64,000 nucleotides of DNA from Frigoribacterium faeni (GCF_007988805.1 NZ_BJUV01000005.1:80034-144033); one strand, 5' to 3'. Positions 51,801 to 61,925 are shown, counted from the first letter of the stretch. Numbers and translations: made by a program. Notes: generated from the sequence alone by a model not told the origin.

Positions 51801-53448
51801 ACGAAGGTCTACCCGTGGGTGGCCCGTACCCGCCACGCGACGGCCGGCGTCGGTCTCATCTCGCCTCCGCCCCACCACGACATCTACTCGATCGAAGACC
51901 TCAAGCAGCTGATCTTCGACGTCAAGCGTGCCAACCCCACCGCCCGGGTCCACGTCAAGCTGGTCAGCCAGTCCGGCATCGGCGCCGTCGCGGCCGGGGT
52001 CACCAAGGCCCTCGCCGACGTCGTGCTCGTCTCGGGACACGACGGCGGCACCGGCGCGAGCCCGCTCAACTCGTTGAAGCACGCCGGGACGCCCTGGGAG
52101 ATCGGCCTGGCCGAGACCCAGCAGACGCTGATGCTCAACGGGATGCGCGACCGCGTCGTCGTGCAGGTCGACGGGCAGATGAAGACCGGGCGCGACGTGG
52201 TCATCGCCGCGCTCCTCGGTGGTGAGGAGTTCGGCTTCGCGACCGCCCCGCTGATCGTCGAGGGCTGCATCATGATGCGCGTGTGCCACCTCGACACGTG
52301 CCCCGTGGGCGTGGCCACGCAGAACCCCGAGCTCCGCGCCCGCTTCTCGGGCAAGCCCGAGTTCGTCGTCAACTTCTTCGAGTTCCTCGCCCAGGAGGTG
52401 CGGGAGTACCTCGCCGAGCTCGGCTTCCGGAGCCTCGACGAGGCCATCGGCCGCAGCGACGTCCTCGACGTCGACCGCGCTCTCGACCACTGGAAGGCGT
52501 CCGGGCTCGATCTCGCACCCGTCCTCGTCGGTCCGCACTTCGACGACGACGAGCCACGCCGCAACCGCGTCCCGCAGGAGCACGAGCTGGACAAGCACTT
52601 CGACGTGCAGCTCATCGAGCGCAGCATGGACGTCCTCGAGAACGGGGGACGGATCGAGATCCGTCTCCCGATCCGGAACACCGAACGCGCCGTCGGCACC
52701 ATGCTCGGCCACGAGGTGACGGTCCGTCACGGCGAGCACGGTCTGCCCGACGGCAGCATCGACGTGACCCTGACCGGTTCGGCGGGGCAGTCGCTCGGCG
52801 CGTTCCTCCCCGCGGGGATCACGCTCCGACTCGAGGGCGACAGCAACGACTACGTCGGCAAGGGTCTGTCCGGCGGCAACGTCGTCGTGCGGCCGGATCG
52901 GTCCAGCACGTTCACGGCCGAGGACAACGTCATCGCCGGAAACGTCATCGGCTACGGCGCGACCCAGGGCAGCATGTTCATCCGCGGCATCGTGGGGGAG
53001 CGCTTCCTGGTCCGGAACTCGGGTGCCAGCGCGGTCGTCGAGGGCGTGGGCGACCACGCACTGGAGTACATGACCGGCGGCCTGGCCGTCATCCTGGGCG
53101 ACACGGGTCGCAACCTCGGTGCCGGCATGTCCGGCGGGACCGCGTACGTGCACCGCCTGAAGACCGAACGGGTCAACTCGGACTCGCTGGCCTCGGGGGA
53201 GCTCGAGCTCCATCCGCTCGGCAGCGCGGACGTCGAGATCCTCACCGACCTCCTGTCCCGGCACCTCGCCGAGACGGGATCCCCGGTCGCGGAACGCCTT
53301 CTCGCCGACCTCGACACCACGGTGTCCGAGTTCGTCAAGGTGCTGCCGCGCGACTACGCCGCCGTCCTCGCCACCCGGCAGACGGCCGTCGACGAGGGTC
53401 TCGACCCCGATGGCGACGAAGCCTGGAAGCGAATCCTGGAGGTGACCG

Positions 53449-53456
<8 letters not shown>
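48864..53456 (+). CDS. gltB: Glutamate synthase large subunit
   Basis: GltB, with GltD, makes two glutamates from glutamine and 2-oxoglutarate. The 1530-residue protein has an N-terminal class II amidotransferase whose nucleophile is Cys34 in '[15 protein letters not shown]' after a short propeptide, a central domain, the FMN/2-oxoglutarate domain ('[13 protein letters not shown]') with 3Fe-4S Cys in '[12 protein letters not shown]', and a C-terminal beta-helix domain ('[15 protein letters not shown]'-like '[21 protein letters not shown]'). The GTG at 48864 has AGGAT before it; an ATG at 48879 with GAGGA at 48866-48870 is an equally good start. Overlaps gltD by 8 bases. Confidence 0.95.
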
Positions 53457-54906
<1,450 letters not shown>

Positions 54907-54925
54907 TCGTGCCTCCGGTCGGGAA

Positions 54926-54931
54926 TAGGCT
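54926..54931 (+). promoter_or_regulatory. Candidate -10 box (TAGGCT) for pyk
   Basis: TAGGCT lies 20 bases after gltD. Transcription near 54938 would give a 43-base leader before the pyk ATG, which has TTAGGAA upstream. Confidence 0.45.
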
Positions 54932-54980
54932 GGGCTCACGGGCCTGAGTCGTCCACACCACCCCCAGACGTTAGGAACAC

Positions 54981-56429
54981 ATGAGACGCGCAAAGATCGT
55001 CGCCACCCTCGGGCCGGCGACGTCGAGCTACGACGACATCCGAGCGATCATCGACGCCGGTGTCGACGTCGCCCGGATGAACCTCAGCCACGGGAGCTAC
55101 GACGTCCACGAGGGCGTCTACCGCAACGTCCGCCAGGCCGCGGACGACGCCGGCCGACCGGTCGCCGTGCTGGTCGACCTCCAGGGTCCGAAGATCCGAC
55201 TGGGCAAGTTCGCCGACGGACCGCACGATCTCGCGGTCGGCGACATCTTCAAGATCACCATCGACGACGTCCTCGGCACGAAGGACCTCTGCGGGACGAC
55301 CTTCAAGGGTCTCCCGTCCGACGTCAGCGCCGGCGACCCGCTGCTGATCGACGACGGCCGCGTCAAGCTCCGCGTCCTCGAGTCGGACGGCACCGTCGTC
55401 ACGACCGAGGTCGTCGTGGCCGGCACGGTCTCCAACAACAAGGGGATCAACCTGCCCGGCGTGGCGGTCAACGTCCCCGCCCTCTCCGAGAAGGACGAGG
55501 CCGACCTCCGTTGGGGTCTCGCCCTCGGCGCCGACCTCATCGCGCTGTCCTTCGTCCGCGACGCCGACGACGTCACCCGTGTGCACGAGATCATGGCGGA
55601 GGAGGGCCGCAAGGTCCCCGTGATCGCCAAGATCGAGAAGCCCCAGGCGGTCGACAACCTCGAGGCGATCATCGACGCCTTCGACGGCATCATGGTGGCC
55701 CGCGGCGATCTCGGCGTCGAGCTCCCTCTCGAGGCCGTGCCCATCGTCCAGAAGCACGCCGTCGAGCTGTCGCGCCGCATGGCCAAGCCCGTCATCGTCG
55801 CCACGCAGATGCTCGAGTCCATGATCTCGAGCCCCATCCCGACCCGCGCCGAGACCTCGGACGTCGCCAACGCCGTGCTCGACGGCACCGACGCCGTGAT
55901 GCTCAGCGGCGAGACCAGCGTCGGCGAGTACCCGGTCATCACGGTCCAGACCATGGCCCGCATCGTGCAGTCGACCGAAGAGCACGGCCTCGAGCGCATC
56001 CCGCCCCTGGGCACCAAGCCCCGGACCCAGGGCGGTGCCATCACCCTGGCCGCCGCCGACGTCGCGGAGTTCGTGCAGGCGAAGTACCTCTGCGTCTTCA
56101 CCGAATCGGGCGACTCCGTCCGACGGATGTCGCGCCTGCGTCACTCCATCCCGATCCTCGCCTTCACGCCGAACGAGGCGACCCGTCGGCGCATGGCGCT
56201 CAGCTGGGGCGTGCAGTCGCACCTGGTCGAGAACGTCACGCACACCGACGCCATGTTCGCTCAGGTCGACGACATCCTCCTCGGCAAGCAGCTGGCCGAG
56301 GTCGGCGACAAGGTGATCGTCATCGCCGGTTCCCCTCCCGGAATCGCCGGCTCGACGAACGACCTCCGGGTGCACCGAGTGGGCGACGCCCACGGAGAGG
56401 CCGCTCCGGCCTACGCCTCACCGGTCTGA
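54981..56429 (+). CDS. pyk: Pyruvate kinase
   Basis: Pyk converts phosphoenolpyruvate and ADP to pyruvate and ATP, the last step of glycolysis. The 482-residue protein has 'AKIVATLGPATSSYDDIRAIIDAGVDVARMNLSHGSYD', the substrate loop 'VLVDLQGPKIRLGKF', the active-site signature 'VIAKIEKPQAVDNLEAIIDAFDGIMVARGDLGVELP' (catalytic Lys, metal Glu/Asp) and the C-terminal regulatory domain. It follows gltD but has its own promoter-like box and ends at a strong hairpin. Confidence 0.96.
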   Translation: MRRAKIVATLGPATSSYDDIRAIIDAGVDVARMNLSHGSYDVHEGVYRNVRQAADDAGRPVAVLVDLQGPKIRLGKFADGPHDLAVGDIFKITIDDVLGTKDLCGTTFKGLPSDVSAGDPLLIDDGRVKLRVLESDGTVVTTEVVVAGTVSNNKGINLPGVAVNVPALSEKDEADLRWGLALGADLIALSFVRDADDVTRVHEIMAEEGRKVPVIAKIEKPQAVDNLEAIIDAFDGIMVARGDLGVELPLEAVPIVQKHAVELSRRMAKPVIVATQMLESMISSPIPTRAETSDVANAVLDGTDAVMLSGETSVGEYPVITVQTMARIVQSTEEHGLERIPPLGTKPRTQGGAITLAAADVAEFVQAKYLCVFTESGDSVRRMSRLRHSIPILAFTPNEATRRRMALSWGVQSHLVENVTHTDAMFAQVDDILLGKQLAEVGDKVIVIAGSPPGIAGSTNDLRVHRVGDAHGEAAPAYASPV

Positions 56430-56448
56430 TCGAGCACCAGCACGCACA

Positions 56449-56484
56449 TCGACGCCGGGTCCCTCTCGAGGGGCCCGGCGTCGA
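56449..56484 (+). terminator. Terminator after pyk
   Basis: An 11-bp outer stem (56449-56459 with 56474-56484), a G-T wobble and a 4-bp inner stem form a long hairpin 20 bases after the pyk stop. It is followed by GC-rich sequence rather than U residues. Confidence 0.8.
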
Positions 56485-56499
56485 CGCGCGTCCCGGGCG

Positions 56500-56505
56500 T
56501 ACCCT
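56500..56505 (+). promoter_or_regulatory. Candidate -10 box (TACCCT) for the unknown membrane protein
   Basis: TACCCT follows the pyk terminator and lies 6 bases before an in-frame ATG at 56512, so a leaderless start is possible there; otherwise it would give a 156-base leader to the GTG at 56668. Confidence 0.35.
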
Positions 56506-56667
56506 GTCGACATGCCGGTCGGACCGTCCCACCCGAGTTGCTTCGTCTTCGAGAGGCGTCTGTTCGTCGTTCCGAGCGGAACGGGTCACGGCGTCGTCGA
56601 GACCCGGCAGAGCATGCGGGGATCCCGTGTCGGGTCCCGCGAGACGACGGTCCCCGGAGGCATCGAC

Positions 56668-57135
56668 GTGTGGCTCCTGGTCGGCGGCATCACCGGCGGA
56701 CTCTTCCTCGCGACGGTGGCGGGTGCCGTCTGGGGCGTGGGTCCCGTGCTCTCGCTCGTCCTCTTCTTCGCCATGGGAGCCCTCGTCGGAGCGGTGCTGG
56801 CCACCGGTACCCGATCGCTCTTCGTCCCCGCGACGGCGTCGGCCGCACACCACGACGGCAGCCGCGGCGGAGCCGCGTTCCCTGCGGTCGAAGTCCCCTG
56901 GGACGTCGCCCGAGCGGCGCCCGACGACGCCACCGCCGACGAGCTCGTGCTCTGGTCGACCCTCGTCACGCGTTACCGCCGAGCCGAGGAGGCGCGGGTC
57001 GAGACCCCGGGGGAGCCCGCCACCCCGACGCCCATCGCGGACGAGCCGGCACCCGCCTCCGTGGAGGCCGAGTACCGAGCCGCCGTGCGGGACTACGAGC
57101 CGGTGGCGCGCCTCCTCGGATTCCGTCTGCCCTGA
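56668..57135 (+). CDS. Unknown membrane protein with two membrane segments
   Basis: A 155-residue protein I do not recognise. Two hydrophobic segments stand near the N-terminus (about residues 2-22, 'WLLVGGITGGLFLATVAGAVW', and 26-46, 'VLSLVLFFAMGALVGAVLATG'), followed by an acidic, Pro-rich soluble part ending 'YRAAVRDYEPVARLLGFRLP'. The GTG at 56668 is chosen because GGAGG stands at 56656-56660. The frame is open from an ATG at 56512 (207 residues) directly after a TACCCT box; the extra 52 residues have a lower third-position G+C than typical here, so they look non-coding. It lies between the pyk terminator and the convergent cold-shock gene. Confidence 0.65.
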   Translation: MWLLVGGITGGLFLATVAGAVWGVGPVLSLVLFFAMGALVGAVLATGTRSLFVPATASAAHHDGSRGGAAFPAVEVPWDVARAAPDDATADELVLWSTLVTRYRRAEEARVETPGEPATPTPIADEPAPASVEAEYRAAVRDYEPVARLLGFRLP

Positions 57136-57151
57136 TGCAGGGCGGGGACAG

Positions 57152-57189
57152 CAGAAACCCCGAGCCACCGGAGTGGTTCGGGGTTTCTG
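57152..57189. terminator. Bidirectional terminator between the unknown membrane protein and csp
   Basis: A 17-bp stem (57152-57168 with 57173-57189, one G-U wobble) and a CGGA loop stand between two convergent genes. The A-run and T-run within the arms (AAACCCC, GGGGTTT) could help termination in both directions. Confidence 0.85.
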
Positions 57190-57243
57190 GTGTCAATGCC
57201 GGGCGAACCCGCTCATTGTCGACGCCGTGAAGGCGCCGCCGAG

Positions 57244-57447
57244 TCAGATGACGCGGATGTTCTCGGCCTGGAGGCCCTTGTTGCCCTGAGCGGTCTCGAA
57301 CTCGACCTTCTGGTTCTCCTCCAGGTTGCGGTAGCCGTCGCCGGCGATCGCGGAGAAGTGCGCGAAGACGTCAGTGGATCCGTCGTCGGGGGTGATGAAG
57401 CCGAAGCCCTTTTCGGAGTTGAACCACTTAACGGTACCTGTTGCCAT
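57244..57447 (-). CDS. Cold-shock protein (CspA family)
   Basis: A 67-residue cold-shock domain protein that binds single-stranded nucleic acid and acts as an RNA chaperone. The RNP1 motif 'KGFGFI' and RNP2 motif 'DVFAHF' are intact, in '[18 protein letters not shown]' and 'DVFAHFSAI'. Length is typical. The ATG at 57447 has an AAGGA site at 57461-57457. A long A/T-richer leader precedes it, as is usual for csp mRNAs, and the gene ends at a shared hairpin. Which paralogue it is, or whether cold induces it, cannot be told. Confidence 0.96.
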   Translation of the reverse strand: MATGTVKWFNSEKGFGFITPDDGSTDVFAHFSAIAGDGYRNLEENQKVEFETAQGNKGLQAENIRVI

Positions 57448-57688
57448 TTTTCTTGTTCCTTATTTTTCAGAGTTGTCGTTCCCGATTTCGGAAACGCTCG
57501 TCGCGGTGCCTTTTTGTCCGCTCCCTCTGAGAACGACGCCACCGGACCGGATCCCCGAGGGGTTCCCGCCTGGAACGTCGCGAGATACAAATGCGTAACA
57601 CAACAACCAGTGGTGCAAGCGTAGTGCACAACACGGCTCCGCACACGACTTTGTCGTCGGGATGTCGTTTTCCGTCGTGGCCGCCCGG
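57448..57688 (-). other. Long upstream region of csp, probable structured 5' leader
   Basis: 241 bases separate csp from tRNA-Leu on the same strand. The csp-proximal 45 bases are A/T-rich (for example AAAAATAAGGAACAAGAAAAA-like runs around the ribosome site). Further up is a GGAA/CCCC-TC-GGGG/ATCC self-complementary segment (57548-57567) that could be a tRNA terminator or leader stem. I find no convincing -35/-10 pair; tRNA-Leu and csp might share a transcript. Confidence 0.35.
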
Positions 57689-57771
57689 TGCCGGATGTGG
57701 GATTCGAACCCACACGCCCTCTCGGACAGAGCATTTTGAGTGCCCCGCGTCTGCCATTCCGCCAATCCGGC
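57689..57771 (-). tRNA. tRNA-Leu (anticodon CAA)
   Basis: The minus strand folds as a type II tRNA: acceptor stem GCCGGAT (57771-57765) with ATCCGGC, discriminator A at 57689, D-loop with TTGGCGGAATGGCAGAC, anticodon loop CTCAAAA giving CAA, a long variable arm, and T-arm GTGGGTTCGAATCCCAC. CCA is not encoded; the genome reads CCG after the discriminator. It decodes UUG, a rare leucine codon in a genome of this G+C content. Confidence 0.95.
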
Positions 57772-57797
57772 TCATGACGACCGGGGCAAGAATACCG

Positions 57798-57803
57798 TAG
57801 GCT
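57798..57803 (+). promoter_or_regulatory. Candidate leaderless-type -10 box (TAGGCT) for pdtaR
   Basis: TAGGCT ends 7 bases before the GTG at 57811, with no ribosome site between, so the mRNA probably starts at the initiation codon. Confidence 0.5.
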
Positions 57804-57810
57804 TCTCTCC

Positions 57811-58416
57811 GTGAGTGACCAGGAAGCAACATCAGCAGCACCCCGTCGTGTCGTCGTAGCCGAGGATGAGTCCCTCATCCGGCTGGACATCGTCGAGATC
57901 CTCCGCGACAACGGATACGAGGTGGTCGGCGAGGCCGGAGACGGCGAGACCGCCGTGGCACTCGCGACCGAGCTCCGCCCCGACCTCGTCATCATGGACG
58001 TCAAGATGCCGAAGCTCGACGGCATCAGCGCGGCGGAGACGCTCAGCAAGAACCACATCGCCCCCGTCGTCCTGCTGACCGCGTTCAGCCAGAAGGAGCT
58101 CGTCGAGCGGGCGAGCGAAGCCGGCGCGCTGGCCTACGTCGTCAAGCCCTTCACGCCGAACGACCTGCTGCCCGCCATCGAGATCGCTCTCTCGCGCTAC
58201 ACGCAGATCATCACGCTCGAGGCCGAGGTCGCGGACCTGGTGGAGCGCTTCGAGACCCGGAAGCTCGTCGACCGGGCCAAGGGGCTCCTCAACGAGAAGA
58301 TGGGCCTCACCGAGCCCGAGGCGTTCCGCTGGATCCAGAAGGCCTCGATGGACCGCCGTCTGACCATGCACGACGTCGCCCAGGCGATCATCGAGCAGCT
58401 CAGCGCGAAGAAGTAG
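57811..58416 (+). CDS. pdtaR: ANTAR-domain response regulator (PdtaR type)
   Basis: A 201-residue two-domain regulator: receiver (residues about 12-125) and C-terminal ANTAR RNA-binding domain (about 140-198). The receiver has acidic residues in 'VVVAEDES' (Glu18, Asp19), phospho-acceptor Asp63 in 'LVIMDVKMP', Thr90 and Lys112 in 'VVKPF'. ANTAR proteins bind paired RNA hairpins and block terminators after phosphorylation. It closely resembles Rv1626/PdtaR, whose kinase PdtaS is encoded elsewhere; no kinase is next to it here. No ribosome site precedes the GTG. Confidence 0.93.
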   Translation: MSDQEATSAAPRRVVVAEDESLIRLDIVEILRDNGYEVVGEAGDGETAVALATELRPDLVIMDVKMPKLDGISAAETLSKNHIAPVVLLTAFSQKELVERASEAGALAYVVKPFTPNDLLPAIEIALSRYTQIITLEAEVADLVERFETRKLVDRAKGLLNEKMGLTEPEAFRWIQKASMDRRLTMHDVAQAIIEQLSAKK

Positions 58417-58432
58417 CCTCCGTCGACGCCGG

Positions 58433-58464
58433 AGAGGCCCGCACCCTCAGGGGCGCGGGCCTCT
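58433..58464. terminator. Terminator after pdtaR, facing the thioesterase gene
   Basis: A 10-bp stem (58433-58442 with 58455-58464) with inner CCC/GGG pairing is followed by TCTTCG on the plus strand. It lies 17 bases after pdtaR and 28 bases before the convergent thioesterase stop, so it may serve both. Confidence 0.8.
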
Positions 58465-58491
58465 TCTTCGTCCGCAGGACCGGGCCGAGCG

Positions 58492-58953
58492 TCAGCCGCG
58501 GTCGTCGGTCAGGAAGTTCGTGATGCGGACCGTCGACAGCAGCCGGCCGTCGTCGTCGGTCATCACGACCTGGTGCGTGGTGAGGGTGCGTCCCAGATGG
58601 ATGGCCGTGCAGGTCCCGGTCACCCAGCCGACGGCGGCCGACCGGCTGTGGCTCGCGTTGAGCTCGATGCCCATCGCGAGACGCCCGGGACCGGCATGGA
58701 CGTTCGCGGCGATCGACCCGAGCGTCTCGGCGAGGACGACGTGCGCCCCGCCGTGGAGGATGCCGACGGGCTGGGTGTTCCCGTCGACGGGCATCCGGGC
58801 GACCGCGCGCTCGGCGCTCATCTCGAGGACGACGATGCCCATCTTCTCAGCGAGGGCCCCCACCCCCCGGCGACCGAAGAGCTCGGTGGCGGCGTCGCTG
58901 AGGCTCGCGTCGGGCGACACCGTGCGGGCGGAGTCGGGGGAGGAGTCGTTCAT
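58492..58953 (-). CDS. Hotdog-fold thioesterase (PaaI family)
   Basis: A 153-residue hotdog-fold protein that probably hydrolyses acyl-CoA thioesters. The catalytic loop is 'GILHGGAHVVLAETLGSIAA', with 'HGG' at residues 67-69 and Glu76 as the likely base, and the end 'TTHQVVMTDDDGRLLSTVRITNFL' matches the family. The physiological substrate is unknown (menaquinone-pathway DHNA-CoA or phenylacetyl-CoA derivatives are possible). The ATG at 58953 has a GGAGAG site; the upstream open frame overlaps the polA promoter and is not used. It diverges from polA. Confidence 0.88.
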   Translation of the reverse strand: MNDSSPDSARTVSPDASLSDAATELFGRRGVGALAEKMGIVVLEMSAERAVARMPVDGNTQPVGILHGGAHVVLAETLGSIAANVHAGPGRLAMGIELNASHSRSAAVGWVTGTCTAIHLGRTLTTHQVVMTDDDGRLLSTVRITNFLTDDRG

Positions 58954-59012
58954 GTCTCTCCGGGGGGACGGACCGGTGCGATCGCCCCGACTGCACTGTC
59001 GGAGGCGCCCGC

Positions 59013-59018
59013 TAGGCT
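59013..59018 (+). promoter_or_regulatory. Candidate leaderless-type -10 box (TAGGCT) for polA
   Basis: TAGGCT ends exactly 6 bases before the polA GTG at 59025. No Shine-Dalgarno sequence fits in the gap, so polA mRNA is probably leaderless. Confidence 0.5.
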
Positions 59019-59024
59019 GACGGG

Positions 59025-61691
59025 GTGTCGGACGAAGCAAAGCCTACCCTCCTGGTCATCGATGGCCACTCGCTCGCGTTCCGGGCGTTCTACGCCCTCC
59101 CGGTCGACAGTTTCGTCAACCGCGAGGGTCAGCACACCAACGCGATCCACGGTTTCATCTCGATGCTCCTCAGCCTGGTGAAGGCCGAGAAGCCGAGCCA
59201 CCTGGCGGTCGCCTTCGACATCTCCCGCTTCTCCTTCCGGACCCGCGAGTACCCCGAGTACAAGGGCACCCGCTCCGAGACCCCGGTGGAGTTCGTCGGC
59301 CAGATCCCGCTGCTCCAGGAGGCGCTCCACGCCATGGGCATCACCACGATCACCAAAGAGGACTTCGAAGCCGACGACATCCTCGCGACCCTCGCCGTCC
59401 GCGGCCGAGAAGACGGCTATCGGGTCCTCGTCGTGTCCGGAGATCGGGACGCCATCCAGATGGTGAACGACGACGTCACGTTGCTCTACCCCTCGGCCCG
59501 GGGCGTCAGCGAGCTCACCCGCTACGACCGCGACAAGGTGTTCGAGCGCTACGGCATCGAGCCCCATCAGTACCCCGAGGTCGCCGCGCTGGTCGGCGAG
59601 ACGAGCGACAACCTCATCGGCATCGACAAGGTCGGCGAGAAGACCGCGGTCAAGTGGATCACTCTCTACGGCGGCCTCGACCAGATCCTCGAGCACGCCG
59701 ACGAGATCAAGGGCGTGGTCGGGCAGAAGCTGCGCGAGCAGAAGGAGAACGCCATCCGCAACCGGCGGCTCAACAGACTCGTCACCGACGTCGAGCTGCC
59801 GGTCGGTCCCGGCGACCTCGAACGCCGAGGCATCGACGAGGCCGCTGTCCGCGAGCTCTTCGACAAGCTGCAGTTCCGCACGCTCCTCGAGAGGGTGCTC
59901 GCGCTCTCCGAGACCGCCGCCGACGCCTCACCCTCGTCGTCGACCCCGGCGCCGGCCCCCGACGGTCTGCCCGTGGTGCGGACGCTGATCGACGAAGAGC
60001 TCGCGTTCTGGCTCTCGAAGCACGCGTCCGACCCGGCATCGCCCGTGGGCCTGGTCGTCGAGTACGGGGCCGACGGCGTGGTCGGACTCGGCATCTCCTC
60101 GCACGACGAGTCGGCCTACATCCCCTGGGCGGCCGGCCGCGGAGACTACGTCGCCCTCGAGGCCTGGCTCGACGACGAGACGCCGAAGGTCGTCCACGAT
60201 GCGAAGCGCGCCTACAAGGCGCTGGCCCGGGTGGGGCTGCCGCTGACGGGCATCGTCGGCGACCCCCGGATCGCCGCCTGGCTGCTGCGCCCCGGTCGGA
60301 CGTCATTCGCTCTCTCCGACCTGGTCTACGAACAGCTCGGCGAGACGCTTCCCGTCGGCGACCCCAACCAGCTGGTCGCAGAGGACGACGACGTCAGCGT
60401 GGCGTCAGAGGCCTGGTACGTCCTCCGGCTCTCGGAATCCCTCGTCGAGGCCCTCGACGACGGCTCGCGTCGCGTGCTCGCCGACATCGAGCTGCCCCTC
60501 GTCCGCGTCCTGGGCGACATGGAGCTCACCGGGGTCGCCGCCGACCGCGACACGCTCAAGGCCTTGTCGGTCCGTCTCGGCGAGACCGCTGCAGAGCTGG
60601 CCTCGAAGGCCTTCGCCGAGATCGGTCGCGAGGTCAACCTCGGATCTCCGAAGCAGCTGCAGGAGGTCCTCTTCGAGCAGCTCGAGATGCCCAAGACCCG
60701 CGCGACCAAGACCGGATTCTCGACCGACGCGGCGTCGTTGGCCGATCTCCAGCAGAAGCACCCCCACCCCTTCCTCGATCTCCTCCTGAAGCACCGCGAC
60801 GCCACCAAGCTGCGCCAGATCATCGAGACCCTCGAGAAGTCCATCGCCGACGACGCACGCATCCACACGACCTACGACCAGACCGGGACGACCACCGGGC
60901 GCATCTCGTCCGTCGACCCGAACCTCCAGAACATCCCGGTGAAGGCCGCGGTCGGCCGCGAGATCCGGGCGGCCTTCGTCCACGGTCCCGACTTCGAGAC
61001 GCTGTTGACGGCCGACTACTCGCAGATCGAGATGCGCATCATGGCTCATCTCTCGGGCGACGAGGGTCTGATCCAGGCCTTCAACGAAGGCGAGGACCTC
61101 CACCGCTTCGTCGGCGCGCGCATCTTCGGCGTGGATCCGAGCGACGTGTCGCCGTCCATGCGCACGAAGGTCAAGGCGATGTCCTACGGTCTGGCCTACG
61201 GCCTCAGCGCGTTCGGGCTCTCGAAGCAGCTCCGCATCGAGAGCTCCGAGGCGAAGCAACTGATGACGGACTACTTCGCCCGGTTCGGCGCCGTGCGAGA
61301 GTATCTGCGGACCGTCGTCGAGAAGGCCCGCGACGACGGCTACACCGAGACGATCTTCGGACGTCGGCGTCCCTTCCCCGACCTCACGTCACCCAACCGC
61401 GTCCTGCGCGAGAACGCGGAGCGGGCCGCGCTGAACGCACCGATCCAAGGATCCGCAGCGGACATCATGAAGATCGCGATGCTCGGGGTCCGGTCGGAGA
61501 TCGACGAGAGGGAACTCGGATCGCGGGTTCTCCTGCAGGTGCACGACGAGCTCATCGTCGAGGTGGCTCCCGGCGAGGTCGAGACGGTCCGCGAGATCGT
61601 CCGCCGTCGGATGAGCAGCGCCGCCGACCTGCGAGTGCCTCTCGATGTGAGCGTCGGCCTGGGCGAGAGTTGGGATGCCGCCGCGCACTGA
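59025..61691 (+). CDS. polA: DNA polymerase I
   Basis: PolA fills gaps and removes RNA primers. The 888-residue protein has an N-terminal 5'-nuclease domain (about 1-300, 'LLVIDGHSLAFRAFYAL', 'VVSGDRDAIQMV', 'GETSDNLIGIDKVGEKTA'), a central 3'-exonuclease-like domain, and the polymerase domain with motif A 'TADYSQIEMRIMAHLS', motif B 'RTKVKAMSYGLAYGLSAFG' and motif C 'LLQVHDELIVE'. The proofreading site looks lost: the DxE motif region reads 'GLVVEYGADG'. This degeneration is common in actinobacterial PolA. GTG start after a TAGGCT box. Confidence 0.95.
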   Translation: MSDEAKPTLLVIDGHSLAFRAFYALPVDSFVNREGQHTNAIHGFISMLLSLVKAEKPSHLAVAFDISRFSFRTREYPEYKGTRSETPVEFVGQIPLLQEALHAMGITTITKEDFEADDILATLAVRGREDGYRVLVVSGDRDAIQMVNDDVTLLYPSARGVSELTRYDRDKVFERYGIEPHQYPEVAALVGETSDNLIGIDKVGEKTAVKWITLYGGLDQILEHADEIKGVVGQKLREQKENAIRNRRLNRLVTDVELPVGPGDLERRGIDEAAVRELFDKLQFRTLLERVLALSETAADASPSSSTPAPAPDGLPVVRTLIDEELAFWLSKHASDPASPVGLVVEYGADGVVGLGISSHDESAYIPWAAGRGDYVALEAWLDDETPKVVHDAKRAYKALARVGLPLTGIVGDPRIAAWLLRPGRTSFALSDLVYEQLGETLPVGDPNQLVAEDDDVSVASEAWYVLRLSESLVEALDDGSRRVLADIELPLVRVLGDMELTGVAADRDTLKALSVRLGETAAELASKAFAEIGREVNLGSPKQLQEVLFEQLEMPKTRATKTGFSTDAASLADLQQKHPHPFLDLLLKHRDATKLRQIIETLEKSIADDARIHTTYDQTGTTTGRISSVDPNLQNIPVKAAVGREIRAAFVHGPDFETLLTADYSQIEMRIMAHLSGDEGLIQAFNEGEDLHRFVGARIFGVDPSDVSPSMRTKVKAMSYGLAYGLSAFGLSKQLRIESSEAKQLMTDYFARFGAVREYLRTVVEKARDDGYTETIFGRRRPFPDLTSPNRVLRENAERAALNAPIQGSAADIMKIAMLGVRSEIDERELGSRVLLQVHDELIVEVAPGEVETVREIVRRRMSSAADLRVPLDVSVGLGESWDAAAH

Positions 61692-61770
61692 CGCCCGGCA
61701 CCGGCGCCGTCGAAGCAGGCGTGAACGGGCGCGGTCCCGGGCGGACGGGTGTTCTGTCCCCTGATCCGGG

Positions 61771-61821
61771 CACAAACGGGGGCGACACGCGCCGGTGACT
61801 TGACGAAGCCACACAAACGGG
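61771..61821. repeat. 10-bp direct repeat pair flanking the deoR promoter
   Basis: CACAAACGGG occurs at 61771-61780 and again at 61812-61821, exactly 41 bases apart (four helical turns). The second copy lies between the -35 and -10 of the promoter, the first upstream of the -35. The layout is that of an operator for a multimeric repressor, most simply the DeoR-family protein encoded next. Confidence 0.6.
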
Positions 61822-61829
61822 CTTATATA
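61800..61829 (+). promoter_or_regulatory. Strong sigma-70-type promoter before the deoR-mtl genes
   Basis: TTGACG at 61800-61805 and TATATA at 61824-61829 with an 18-base spacer form the best two-box promoter in the window. Transcription would start near 61836, leaving a leader of about 90 bases. The rest of the 61692-61925 gap is GC-rich with no gene. Confidence 0.7.
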
Positions 61830-61925
61830 AACTCTGCTCGGTGAACACCGGGCACGAATGTGATCCGAATTCCCTGAACCACACGATGGCTGCCGTCCGC
61901 CATCACGCACGACGACGAGGTCTCG

